From positions 30,432 through 94,431 of the forward strand of contig SUYI01000010.1 of assembly GCA_015060485.1 (NCBI GenBank): a stretch of 64,000 bases of DNA. Reading direction: 5' to 3'. This document shows positions 50,230 to 57,628 of this stretch, piece after piece. A program made the translations under genes and the position numbers. Position 1 is the stretch's first letter. Each line of letters begins with the position of its first letter. The DNA comes from Prevotella sp. GTDB taxonomy: Bacteria; Bacteroidota; Bacteroidia; Bacteroidales; Bacteroidaceae. The notes under the pieces are model-generated. The model had not been told where the DNA came from. It ran no database searches and saw only the letters and a program-made list of their open reading frames with translations.

Positions 50230-51941
50230 GACCAACCCCACTTTTCATATTCCACATCCATGCCGCCCAGCAGTAACCAGTTGGCCAGCGTCTGCTCGAA
50301 GTAACGTAGCAGATAGATAGGAGCCTCGATTTGTTCGGTGAAGGGAATCTGTAGCGGTGCAGCACCCTCCGTTTCAGCATCAGGATTTGTGGTCAGATAG
50401 GCGTAAACCTGAGCGATGTCAGCAACGGTGATGCCTGAGTCGTCGAGCATTTGGAACACATCCTCTATCGTCAGGTCGACCTTGGCCAGTATATCGCTGA
50501 TTTGGCTGAGGACGTCGAAGAAACTGGCTCTCCTGAAATTCTGCAGCTGGCGGACGCTGCCCTCGGGATCCAGCGTACCGTCGGCGATGGATTCGGTGAC
50601 GGCGGTTTCAATCGCAGGAGCATTGGACGACTGCTGAATAATCTTGCGCAAGTCGATACCCCAGCTTTCCAAATATTTGATGACCTTCATCAGGTTCAGG
50701 TCGTGCACCACATTGTGGTAGTAACGGTTCTGCTCGCCTTCGTAGTATACGACGGGCCAGAACTGTATGGCGGCAACAGTTTGTATGAGCCACACTATGG
50801 CAGCCTTGGTATGGTCGAGCTTGAACATCAGCATATTGGTCTGCAGATGGGTCTTGCCCGGCACGAGGCTTTGTTTGAACCCGTTTTTCTTCATCCAGGG
50901 AATGATGGCACGCACGCACTGCACGGGTACGAAGTCGTCGTGGCGGCTGTGGGCGATGAAGTAGTTCTGCGTCGAGTCGGGCTCCCAGCCGTTCATCAGG
51001 TTAATCTTCTCCAAAGCATCCATAAAGGCCTTGGCCTCATTGCTTTCCAAATCCATGTAGGCAGGCTGTATGAGGTTGTGCAGCGAGTCCTCCATGTTGA
51101 CGCCATAGTCGCTGAGTGTCGACTTCTTCTTAGTCTTCACATACTCTTTGGCTCCCGAGGCCAGCGGTTCCTTGAACAGATCCTTGTAATCGATGTTCAG
51201 GTGGCAGTTCTCGACACACGAAATCATCATCATGACGACGTCCTTGCAGTCCTCGCACCAGTCTTTCTTCACATACTCCTTGTAGGCGACGACATAGTCG
51301 GTGGGTCCGCCACCGGCGAAGGTCTTGGTGAACGTCACGCCACGGTCCTTGTACTCCATGTCGCGAAGTTTGGCCACATAGAGACTCTCCGATCCACCCT
51401 GCGAGAATCCCAGGTTAAAAAGATACTTGCCCTGCGGCAGATGCTGGTCGGTAAGTATCTGGCGTGCCGCCAACAGACCGTCGAGCGAGTTGCGTGCATT
51501 CACGTCGCCGCTGTGGTAGAACGAGGGATGGTCGATGGATGCACCATAGCCGATAAAGTCGCTCATGACCAGGATGTAGTTAGGTTTCAGCGGGTTGGCA
51601 ATCAGTCCGTTGATCAGTTCCTGGTTACCCGATGTGGGACAATCGTCCGGCGAGCCTAATGTGGCACGGTTGAAGAGCATGATGCCGTCACAGGGCGTGC
51701 CGTCGATGATGTTCCTGGGAATCATCATCACCGCACTGATGGTGACCTCCTTGCCGTCGACATCCTTCGACGGATATTCATAGATGATGCGCCGCACCTC
51801 GCGTGACGACAGCACCACTCCGCCCACCTTGGTCTTGATGGTCGTATCGTTATCGTAGGTAATCTTGTAGGTGATATCCTGTGCGCTGGCCGTCACGATG
51901 GCTGCAACGAGAGCCAGCAATATAAGTATATTCTTTTTCAT
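50226..51941 (-). CDS. Secreted alpha/beta hydrolase
   Basis: A 571-aa exported protein with signal MKKNILILLALVAAIVTASA. The alpha/beta-hydrolase core shows VMSDFIGYG, the nucleophile elbow NLGFSQGGSES, then HSRHDDFVPVQCVRAI (acid region) and PGKTHLQTN (His region). This resembles secretory lipase/esterase-like enzymes. The last ~150 residues are helical and do not belong to the core. It lies 12 bp after the EEP-family gene and overlaps the ATPase gene by 4 bp. Confidence 0.75.
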   Translation of the reverse strand: MKKNILILLALVAAIVTASAQDITYKITYDNDTTIKTKVGGVVLSSREVRRIIYEYPSKDVDGKEVTISAVMMIPRNIIDGTPCDGIMLFNRATLGSPDDCPTSGNQELINGLIANPLKPNYILVMSDFIGYGASIDHPSFYHSGDVNARNSLDGLLAARQILTDQHLPQGKYLFNLGFSQGGSESLYVAKLRDMEYKDRGVTFTKTFAGGGPTDYVVAYKEYVKKDWCEDCKDVVMMMISCVENCHLNIDYKDLFKEPLASGAKEYVKTKKKSTLSDYGVNMEDSLHNLIQPAYMDLESNEAKAFMDALEKINLMNGWEPDSTQNYFIAHSRHDDFVPVQCVRAIIPWMKKNGFKQSLVPGKTHLQTNMLMFKLDHTKAAIVWLIQTVAAIQFWPVVYYEGEQNRYYHNVVHDLNLMKVIKYLESWGIDLRKIIQQSSNAPAIETAVTESIADGTLDPEGSVRQLQNFRRASFFDVLSQISDILAKVDLTIEDVFQMLDDSGITVADIAQVYAYLTTNPDAETEGAAPLQIPFTEQIEAPIYLLRYFEQTLANWLLLGGMDVEYEKWGWS

Positions 51942-51953
51942 GACGGTAGCCGA

Positions 51954-53102
51954 TTATTTGATGATACGTTTACGCGTGTCCTTTCCGTTGACCTCGATGT
52001 ACACACCCTTGGCAGGCTGTCCGAGACGCTGGCCGTTCAGGTTGTAGTAATTTGGGGCATTGTCCTTCAAGCTTTGAACTGCTTCAATGGCCGTGCCCTT
52101 GCTGTCGCCTACCGTAAAGGTGGCTGCCAGTGGGTAATGGTCGCCCAGCATCTTGCCGTCGTGCTTGTAGCCCTCCTGATCGAGGCTGAAGCTCACCGCC
52201 TGGATTTTCGTACCGTTGGCCGGATTGATGTAGATGATTTTGTCGAGTGTCTCACCGTCCAGGATGTTGGCGGGGTCGTCCGTGCAAACAATCTCGTCGG
52301 TGGGTGCAGGGTACTCGCCGTTTTTCTCCAGCTCAACCCACACGTCCCTGACCGTTCCCCTGCCCGTGCTCTCGATGGCGTCAATGAACTGCGCCTTGAT
52401 CTGGTCGCGGCTGTAGTAGCTGTTCAGGTCGCCCACGACGATGACGGGTCGGCTGTCGAGCCGCGACAGGATGTCGTCCTTCAGCTGCAGCCACTCCGAC
52501 AGGCGGGCTTCGCGGTCGGGACCGTCCTTGCCCTCCAGCTCGTCAATGTAGCTGCTGGCATCCATGTGCATGTTGTAGACGATGAGTTGCGTGCCGCTGG
52601 GCAGCGTCACATCGTAACGGCGGAAACCCTTGATCACCATCTCGTCGCCGGCATGGCTGAACTTGCCGAACGACTTCTCCCACGCCGTGCGCTGGGTGTC
52701 GGTCACGCTGATGGCGTTCTTCCAGAAGCCACCCAGTCCGTCGCATTCGAAACGGTGGTTCTGCAGGTGCAGCACGTCGATGGAGTGTCCGTCGATGCCT
52801 ACGTCGCCGCTCCACGTGTCAAAACGGTAGTCGTTCTCCAAGAGTATCGTCAGCTCTTCGTGGTAGTTGAAGTCTTCCTGCACGAAGACGAGGTCGTAGT
52901 CCTTCTTCTGCAGATACTGTCCGATGCGGACGCTGCCGGCACTGCCGGGGCCGTCGGCATTCACTTTGGCAAACCATATTTTCTGTGGCAGCCCGTCGAC
53001 GTTCAGCGTGACGATGCTGAACTGTTCCTGCTGCTGGGCCGTTGCTGTGGCAACAATGCCCATCGACAAAGCAAAAGCAAAAAAATTGCGGATTTTCATC
53101 AT
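51954..53102 (-). CDS. Secreted endonuclease/exonuclease/phosphatase-family protein
   Basis: A 382-aa protein with signal (M)MKIRNFFAFALSMGIVATATA. The EEP fold shows FSIVTLNVDGLPQ at the start, LVFVQEDFNYHEEL (catalytic Glu), YNMHMDA, VVGDLNSYYSRDQI and MLGDHYPLAATF. The substrate may be a phosphoester such as sphingomyelin or nucleic acid; unresolved. The C-terminus YYNLNGQRLGQPAKGVYIEV is the conserved end found on many secreted Prevotella/Bacteroidota proteins. It is first in the eight-gene reverse run, with promoter 53131-53161. Confidence 0.8.
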   Translation of the reverse strand: MMKIRNFFAFALSMGIVATATAQQQEQFSIVTLNVDGLPQKIWFAKVNADGPGSAGSVRIGQYLQKKDYDLVFVQEDFNYHEELTILLENDYRFDTWSGDVGIDGHSIDVLHLQNHRFECDGLGGFWKNAISVTDTQRTAWEKSFGKFSHAGDEMVIKGFRRYDVTLPSGTQLIVYNMHMDASSYIDELEGKDGPDREARLSEWLQLKDDILSRLDSRPVIVVGDLNSYYSRDQIKAQFIDAIESTGRGTVRDVWVELEKNGEYPAPTDEIVCTDDPANILDGETLDKIIYINPANGTKIQAVSFSLDQEGYKHDGKMLGDHYPLAATFTVGDSKGTAIEAVQSLKDNAPNYYNLNGQRLGQPAKGVYIEVNGKDTRKRIIK

Positions 53103-53130
53103 ATTAACAATCTCTTATATATTCACTTTG

Positions 53131-53161
53131 CAAAGATACAATTAATTTAGAAGAAAACAAA
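53131..53161 (-). promoter_or_regulatory. Promoter of the EEP-hydrolase-nrdDG-pafA run
   Basis: Reverse strand: TTTG (53158-53161), 19 bp, TATCTTTG (53131-53138). The -7 box lies 28 bp from the ATG. It is divergent from the agmatine deiminase promoter. Confidence 0.7.
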
Positions 53162-53202
53162 AAGAAACTCAGAATTTTTGTTTCAGAAATAACTTTTTTT
53201 TC

Positions 53203-53233
53203 TTTGTATTTCACTGGATTTTCATTACCTTTG
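53203..53233 (+). promoter_or_regulatory. Promoter of the agmatine deiminase gene
   Basis: TTTG (53203-53206), 19 bp, TACCTTTG (53226-53233): a full consensus match. Confidence 0.72.
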
Positions 53234-53256
53234 TCGGCAAATCTACAATGAGACGT

Positions 53257-54249
53257 ATGGAAAAAAGAAACCGACGCATGCCTGCAGAGTGGGAACGGCA
53301 AAGCAGCATTCAGCTCACGTGGCCGCACAAAGACACCGACTGGGCACCCATCCTGCCCGAAATCACCGCCGTCTACGAAACTATCGCCCGCGAAATCCTC
53401 AAGCGCGAAGACCTCATCATCGTCGCCCCCGAAGGAACCAACCTGCCTTTTTCAACCCATAACGTACACTGTCCCACTAACGACACATGGGCCCGCGACC
53501 ATGGCTTCATCACCGTTGTTGAACAAGACATTCCACATTCAACCGTCCTCCTCGACTTCTGCTTCAACGGCTGGGGACAGAAGTTCGAGGCAGCCCTCGA
53601 CAACCAGATCAACCGCCACCTCTACGACCAAGGAATCGTGAAAGGCACCTACGAGTCGCATCTTGACTTCGTGCTCGAAGGCGGCTCCATCGAAAGCGAC
53701 GGACGCGGCACCATATTCACCACCGCCTGCTGTCTGCTGGCACCACATCGCAACCAGCCAATGACACAACAGCAGATTGACGACCGACTCAAGCAGTGGC
53801 TCGGTGCCGAACGCATCGTCTGGCTGCACCACGGCTCACTCATCGGCGACGACACCGACGGACACATTGACACCCTCGTACGCATCTGTCCCGACGACAC
53901 CTTATTATATATAGCAGGCGACGACGACCACCCCGATCTCCTTGAAATGGAGAAGGAGCTACAGACCCTGCGCACCATCGACGGACGCCCCTACCGGCTA
54001 CTCCGCCTGCCGCTACCCCGCCCCATCTATGAGACAGCTCAGAATGATCGTCTTCCTGCTACCTATGCCAACTATCTCGTCATCAACGGAGCCGTCCTGG
54101 TGCCCACCTACGGCCAGCCCGACCTCGACGCCGAGGCCATGCGCATCATAGGCCAGGCATTCCCCGACCGCGACATCGTCGGCATCGACTGCCGTCCTGT
54201 CATCCGCCAGCACGGCTCACTCCATTGCTGCACGATGCAGTACTATTAA
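53257..54249 (+). CDS. aguA: Agmatine deiminase / peptidyl-arginine deiminase family
   Basis: Hydrolyses agmatine to N-carbamoylputrescine and ammonia in the arginine-to-polyamine route. The 330-aa protein has RMPAEWERQSSIQLTWPHKD at the start, NDTWARDHGF (guanidine-binding Asp), EGGSIESDG, GDDTDGHIDTLVR (His/Asp) and the catalytic Cys (C324) in HGSLHCCTMQ. ATG 53248 is possible, but 53257 better fits the promoter-to-start distance seen elsewhere here. No agmatinase or carbamoylputrescine amidase gene is adjacent; a ~54.3 kb junction to accessory DNA follows. Confidence 0.88.
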   Translation: MEKRNRRMPAEWERQSSIQLTWPHKDTDWAPILPEITAVYETIAREILKREDLIIVAPEGTNLPFSTHNVHCPTNDTWARDHGFITVVEQDIPHSTVLLDFCFNGWGQKFEAALDNQINRHLYDQGIVKGTYESHLDFVLEGGSIESDGRGTIFTTACCLLAPHRNQPMTQQQIDDRLKQWLGAERIVWLHHGSLIGDDTDGHIDTLVRICPDDTLLYIAGDDDHPDLLEMEKELQTLRTIDGRPYRLLRLPLPRPIYETAQNDRLPATYANYLVINGAVLVPTYGQPDLDAEAMRIIGQAFPDRDIVGIDCRPVIRQHGSLHCCTMQYY

Positions 54250-54296
54250 AAATCAGACTGCTAATTAAATATAATAATGTACGCGTAGTTGCTACT

Positions 54297-54320
54297 GAAT
54301 CCGTGGAATCCGTTGTTCTT
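54297..54320. repeat. ACGGATT repeat downstream of aguA
   Basis: Reverse-strand reading AAGAACAACGGATTCCACGG then ATTC matches the copy at ~22646-22669 in the HU-like remnant almost base for base. Confidence 0.6.
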
Positions 54321-54343
54321 TTGAAAATAATTGTGTGAATTGT

Positions 54344-54374
54344 TTTGCTTTCTGCAAAAATTTTCTTACTTTTG
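54344..54374 (+). promoter_or_regulatory. Promoter of the long-leader small gene
   Basis: TTTG (54344-54347), 19 bp, TACTTTTG (54367-54374). The first downstream frame is the 25-codon ORF at 54409, and the 107-aa gene starts 390 bp downstream, implying a long leader with a terminator-like hairpin. Confidence 0.7.
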
Positions 54375-54408
54375 CAACCATAAGACTGAAATTTTTGCTA
54401 CACCGAAA

Positions 54409-54486
54409 ATGATGAACGAAAGCAAAACGACATATAACGCACTAAATATCAGGGGCTTAATAAAACTGCCCCCCCCCACTTTGTAG
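54409..54486 (+). CDS. Short ORF with C9 tract (possible leader peptide)
   Basis: 25 codons starting MMNESKTTYNALNIRGLIKL and ending PPPTL, where the three Pro codons are a run of nine Cs (54469-54477). It lies 35 bp after a consensus promoter and 45 bp before a terminator-like hairpin. A +1 (or -2) change in the C run would bring translation into a frame that stays open to 54632 (~52 more codons). It could be a leader peptide or a phase-variable small protein; no homology is recognised. Confidence 0.35.
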   Translation: MMNESKTTYNALNIRGLIKLPPPTL

Positions 54487-54531
54487 ACTCAATAGTATCG
54501 TCACAACATCTCGGGATACCTGCAATGACCG

Positions 54532-54574
54532 CCCTGCTGCATCAGGCTTCAGCCTCTTGCGGCAGGGTTTTCTT
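54532..54574 (+). terminator. Terminator or attenuator hairpin in the long leader
   Basis: CCCTGCTGC (54532-54540) pairs with GCGGCAGGG (54559-54567), 9 bp with one G-U, enclosing AGGCTTCAGCCT; TTTTCTTG follows. Its place between the promoter and the 107-aa gene suggests attenuation or termination of a short transcript. Confidence 0.6.
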
Positions 54575-54641
54575 GTGTCTATGCCTTTGTGGCGGGCTGC
54601 CTGTGGGGAAGAACGTAGAAATAAGGGTTTAACACAAGACG

Positions 54642-54770
54642 GCAAAGTCCTACGTGTAGGACACCGCTGCCTGAAAAATTTTTTTTCATTAAATTTTTTT
54701 AGTAATTGCCTCGCCCTTCGTGAGAATCGCGAGGTTTTAAAAGACAAAAGTAAAAACGAGAGATATGGAT
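54642..54770 (+). repeat. Hairpin leader, copy 1
   Basis: GCAAAGTCCTACGTGTAGGA CACCGC (54642-54667) contains hairpin GTCCTAC/GTAGGAC. A T-rich stretch follows, then CCTCGC (54709-54714) pairing with GCGAGG (54729-54734), then an A-rich run and AGATATGGA with the start codon of the 107-aa gene. Copy 2 lies at 55111-55230, and the arms differ by compensatory changes. Confidence 0.65.
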
Positions 54771-55088
54771 AGTAATGTAAAGATATCGCAGTTGATAATA
54801 GACATGACTCAACACGTTAAGGGAACGGAGCCGGCTTTTGAGGATCTGCGCCAGGCTCTGAACGGCATCATAGGCCGCTATAAGTTGCACCCCTCGGTAG
54901 TCATCTCGCTGTTGGCCCGCCTGTCGGCAGCATACATCCATCTGACGCAGAAGGTATACGACAAACGGAATGCCGATGTCGTGGTGGAAGAAGACTTCCA
55001 GAACTTCCTGACTGCTTCACTAACAAGCATCGATATGAGCGAATTCAACGCTGAACTGGAGAAAAGGCAGAACGGGAATTTGAATTAG
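54765..55088 (+). CDS. Small helical protein of unknown function
   Basis: A 107-aa acidic, probably all-helical protein: MDSNVKISQLIIDMTQHVKG, EPAFEDLRQALNGIIGRYKL, PSVVISLLARLSAAYIHLTQ and a C-terminal ELEKRQNGNLN. No signal or membrane segment. The conserved-looking LxxLSAAYIHLTQK helix suggests a folded domain, but I recognise no family. It is preceded by hairpin leader copy 1 and a promoter at 54344; its stop is followed by leader copy 2. Confidence 0.6.
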   Translation: MDSNVKISQLIIDMTQHVKGTEPAFEDLRQALNGIIGRYKLHPSVVISLLARLSAAYIHLTQKVYDKRNADVVVEEDFQNFLTASLTSIDMSEFNAELEKRQNGNLN

Positions 55089-55110
55089 AATTAGGTTTTT
55101 CATTATCACT

Positions 55111-55230
55111 GCAAAGCCCTACGTGTAGGGCACCGCAATAATGTTAGTTAAAATATTTTTTGCGAATCCCTCGCCTCATGCGAATGCCGCGAGGTTTAGA
55201 AAAGAACAATATAATAAAAGATATGGAACA
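55111..55230 (+). repeat. Hairpin leader, copy 2
   Basis: GCAAAGCCCTACGTGTAGGG CACCGC (55111-55136) with hairpin GCCCTAC/GTAGGGC; CCTCGC (55169-55174) with GCGAGG (55189-55194); then AGATATGGA at the start of an 11-codon ORF. Against copy 1, a T-A pair in the first stem has become C-G, keeping the pairing, while the linker has diverged. Confidence 0.65.
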
Positions 55231-55255
55231 AAGAAGATATTTTTTGAGAATATAA
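55223..55255 (+). pseudogene. Truncated start of a leader-copy-2 gene (11 codons)
   Basis: ATG GAA CAA... encodes MEQRRYFLRI then TAA. It stands where copy 1 has the start of the 107-aa gene, and may be the stub of a gene interrupted when the downstream cassette entered, or a short leader peptide. The composition turns AT-rich downstream. Confidence 0.3.
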
Positions 55256-55265
55256 ATAGTTGAGG

Positions 55266-55434
55266 TTTGAACATCCTTGACTAACTGAGTCACTAGAACT
55301 AGCACATCAAGGACACGTCAGTTCGGTTAAGGGCAATGGGTGTTCACGTTCAAAAGGGCGTGGGCTGGAAGACTGTTGTCTGACGTGGGCCGTGCTAGGC
55401 CTTAGTGCCAACTTTCTTCACCACGCCCTCCTTT
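55266..55434 (+). ncRNA. Putative structured RNA/leader upstream of the TPR gene
   Basis: GC-richer non-coding segment with several complementary blocks: AGGGCGTGG (55355-55363) with CCACGCCCT (55421-55429); TTTGAAC (55266-55272) with GTTCAAA (55348-55354); TCCTTGA (55274-55280) with TCAAGGA (55307-55313); ACGTCAG (55315-55321) with CTGACGT (55380-55386); CTAGCAC (55299-55305) with GTGCTAG (55392-55398). The first three are compatible with each other; the last two nest together but cross them, giving either a pseudoknot or two alternative folds. No known RNA family is recognised. Confidence 0.45.
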
Positions 55435-55453
55435 AAGAAAAAGTTAATAAACA

Positions 55454-55460
55454 AAAGGAG
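55454..55460 (+). promoter_or_regulatory. Shine-Dalgarno-like site of the TPR gene
   Basis: AAAGGAG lies 11 nt before ATG 55472. Most starts in this window lack such a site, as is normal in Bacteroidota, so this is atypical. Confidence 0.5.
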
Positions 55461-55471
55461 TATTAGATATA

Positions 55472-57283
55472 ATGGCAAATAGATTGCAACAGGCTTTAGA
55501 CCTGTGTAACAAGAATGAATTCGAGAAGGCCCTTCCGTTATTGGAGGAGGCTCTGAAAGATAATCCCCAAGATAGCGAAGCATGGCGTGTTTTGGCTCAG
55601 ATCCATTGGAACCATATGCATGATCCTGATAAGGCATATGATGAGTTGATAGAAGCGTTGAGATGTGAGCCTAAGAACATTTGGGCTCTGGTGTTAATGG
55701 GCAATCTTCTTACGAAAGAGAAGAACGACGTTGAACACGCCAAGCAATATTACGAGAAGGTTTTAGAGTATTATCCCGACAGTGTCATAGCCATTAACAA
55801 TATCGGTGCTACTTTTATGGAGCGTAAAGATTATGAAGGCGCATTAGTTTATTTGGAAAAAGCAATGGCTATTGACGATTCATACGCTAATTCATATTAT
55901 GGTCTTGGCCTATGCTATTATAAACTCGGAAGAATTGAAGAGGCTTTTGATATATGCTTCAAAGGTGCGTTGAAATCATCTGACCGTCCTGAGAATCCGG
56001 CTGTACGCGAGGAGTTGGTTAAGCTTTACATCACAGTAGCTAAGGAATATGCAGATAAGACCAACTACATTAATGTTTGGAAAGGCATCAAGGACGAGCT
56101 TGAGGCTGTAGATCATGTAAACATCAGGATTGTGGAAGACACCACCCTGAATGTTCATGCAAAGATGGAATACGCACCTTTGCATGCAGCGAAGGAACAT
56201 GTAATAAGATACAATCCCGAAAAGGACTTTGTAGAGCACTTGTTCATCCACGAGATGATGCACCTGAAGATGAATCAGCAGGCAACAAAATCCAATAGAG
56301 CCAAGGCTGTTATCAGTTCTGAGCAGACAAGAGTAGCCTTCAGAAAGCGTTATCTTGCTTTCATGAAGAAAAAACACAGCCACATTCCTGCTCAAGAATT
56401 GGATAAGGTAATTGCCGGACTCGCGGATGGATTGGGACTCCAACTGATGAACTGCCCACTTGACTTGTTAGTAGAGCACATGATCTATACAGGCTATCCA
56501 ATCGTCCGCCCCATTCAGATGCTATCCCTTTTCCATATGGAGCAGGACAACATCAATGCCGTCAGGCAATCAGCCGCCAATGGTTTCTTCCCCAAGGAGA
56601 TTGTCTATGCCAACAAAGTCATGAATATAGTAACCAGCTTGCATTTTAAGGATATGTATGGCATCAATCTGATAGGCCAATACCGCCCGACGAAGCAGGA
56701 ATTGGATCATGCAAAAGACCTCTATGAAGAGTTTAAGGCATATTTAGACACCTATAAAGCCGGTGATGAATATGAGATGCTGGAATACTTTGTTCAGTCT
56801 TTCAACATGGAAGACCTCGTTGAAATTATTGATGAGAGCCAAGTGACCGCTGGGATGAAAGCGGATCTCTCAATGAAGAGTGATCTTAAGGATTTAAGAG
56901 GCGGTGCATTGTCGGAAGAAGATGTCGATGCGGCAAACGCTCACTTTGCACTTAATCATCAGGACGGAGCCAATCCTACGGAAACCATGATGATGTCGAT
57001 GTACATGCTGAGTGCAATGGAATACTTTGATAAACTGAATCCACGAGATGTCCATCGTATAGCTATCGAAATTGCAATGGTGGGTGTAACGGGCATAGAT
57101 CCCAAGAAAAAGTATAGCATTAAATCAATTCCCGAAAAGGAATTTGGCGGTTACGAGTTCTTGGCTTACTATTATGTCAGCTGGGCACGAGCCATCCCTG
57201 AGAAACTTGAGCATTTAGGACTTCCGTTCTCAAAAGCCTACGAGTCGGCTATGCAGTTGTATAAAACAAAATACGGTAAGTGA
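55472..57283 (+). CDS. TPR protein with HExxH metallopeptidase motif
   Basis: A 603-aa cytoplasmic protein. Residues 1-~185 are tetratricopeptide repeats (ALDLCNKNEFEKALPLLEEA; AWRVLAQIHW; GNLLTKEKNDVEHAKQYYEK; GALVYLEKAMAID; YGLGLCYYKLGRIEEAF). A peptidase-like domain follows with HEMMH at 260-264, where H260, E261 and H264 fit a zincin site. The C-terminal ~300 residues are mostly helical with no motif I know. It is the first gene of a four-gene AT-rich cassette and overlaps the MazG gene by 1 bp (TGATG). A role as sensor or protease effector is inference only. Confidence 0.7.
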   Translation: MANRLQQALDLCNKNEFEKALPLLEEALKDNPQDSEAWRVLAQIHWNHMHDPDKAYDELIEALRCEPKNIWALVLMGNLLTKEKNDVEHAKQYYEKVLEYYPDSVIAINNIGATFMERKDYEGALVYLEKAMAIDDSYANSYYGLGLCYYKLGRIEEAFDICFKGALKSSDRPENPAVREELVKLYITVAKEYADKTNYINVWKGIKDELEAVDHVNIRIVEDTTLNVHAKMEYAPLHAAKEHVIRYNPEKDFVEHLFIHEMMHLKMNQQATKSNRAKAVISSEQTRVAFRKRYLAFMKKKHSHIPAQELDKVIAGLADGLGLQLMNCPLDLLVEHMIYTGYPIVRPIQMLSLFHMEQDNINAVRQSAANGFFPKEIVYANKVMNIVTSLHFKDMYGINLIGQYRPTKQELDHAKDLYEEFKAYLDTYKAGDEYEMLEYFVQSFNMEDLVEIIDESQVTAGMKADLSMKSDLKDLRGGALSEEDVDAANAHFALNHQDGANPTETMMMSMYMLSAMEYFDKLNPRDVHRIAIEIAMVGVTGIDPKKKYSIKSIPEKEFGGYEFLAYYYVSWARAIPEKLEHLGLPFSKAYESAMQLYKTKYGK

Positions 57284-57612
57284 TGAGTGACTTAGAAGAA
57301 CTAAGACAAGCAATAGTCAAGTTTACGCAAGAGCGTGACTGGGATCAGTTCCATAACGGAAAGGACTTGGCTCTTGCTTTGTCGATAGAAGCAGCAGAAC
57401 TGAATGAAGCCTTCCTATGGAAAGATTCCAAAGACGTGAATGTCGAGAAGGTGAAAGAAGAATTGTCAGATGTCTTTAATTATGCCATTCTGATAGCCGA
57501 CAAATACGACCTTGACATCAAACAGATTGTCTTGGAAAAGATTAGACGAAATGCAGAGAAGTATCCTGTAGAAAAAGCCTACGGGAGCGCGAAGAAATAT
57601 AATGAACTATAA
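57283..57612 (+). CDS. MazG-type nucleotide pyrophosphohydrolase
   Basis: A 109-aa all-helical NTP pyrophosphatase of the MazG/dCTPase group. WDQFHNGKDLALALSIEAAE and LNEAF contain the first ExxE metal motif; EELSDVFNYAILIADKYDLD has the second (ExxD). A KYP/NA-rich end follows. It would hydrolyse (d)NTPs to NMP plus PPi. The ATG at 57283 overlaps the upstream TGA (TGATG), so translation is coupled; an in-frame GTG lies at 57280. The pairing with a DUF2075 gene hints at nucleotide depletion or signal turnover in a defence setting (inference). Confidence 0.85.
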   Translation: MSDLEELRQAIVKFTQERDWDQFHNGKDLALALSIEAAELNEAFLWKDSKDVNVEKVKEELSDVFNYAILIADKYDLDIKQIVLEKIRRNAEKYPVEKAYGSAKKYNEL

Positions 57613-57628
57613 CTAAAAACGTAATATT

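Noticed and set aside
50451..51659. 402-codon open frame opposite the alpha/beta hydrolase
   Set aside because: Antisense shadow; the reverse-strand gene has a signal peptide and catalytic motifs.
54469..54477. Sequencing error in the C9 run hiding a longer gene
   Set aside because: Cannot be excluded, but the extended frame shows no recognisable protein, so it is reported only as a possible slippage site.
54457..54747. 96-codon reverse-strand open frame over the leader region
   Set aside because: It reads through the C9 tract, the terminator hairpin and leader copy 1, and has no recognisable domain.
55266..55434. tRNA or tmRNA
   Set aside because: A GTTCAAA block recalls a T-arm, but no acceptor stem, anticodon arm or CCA end fits.
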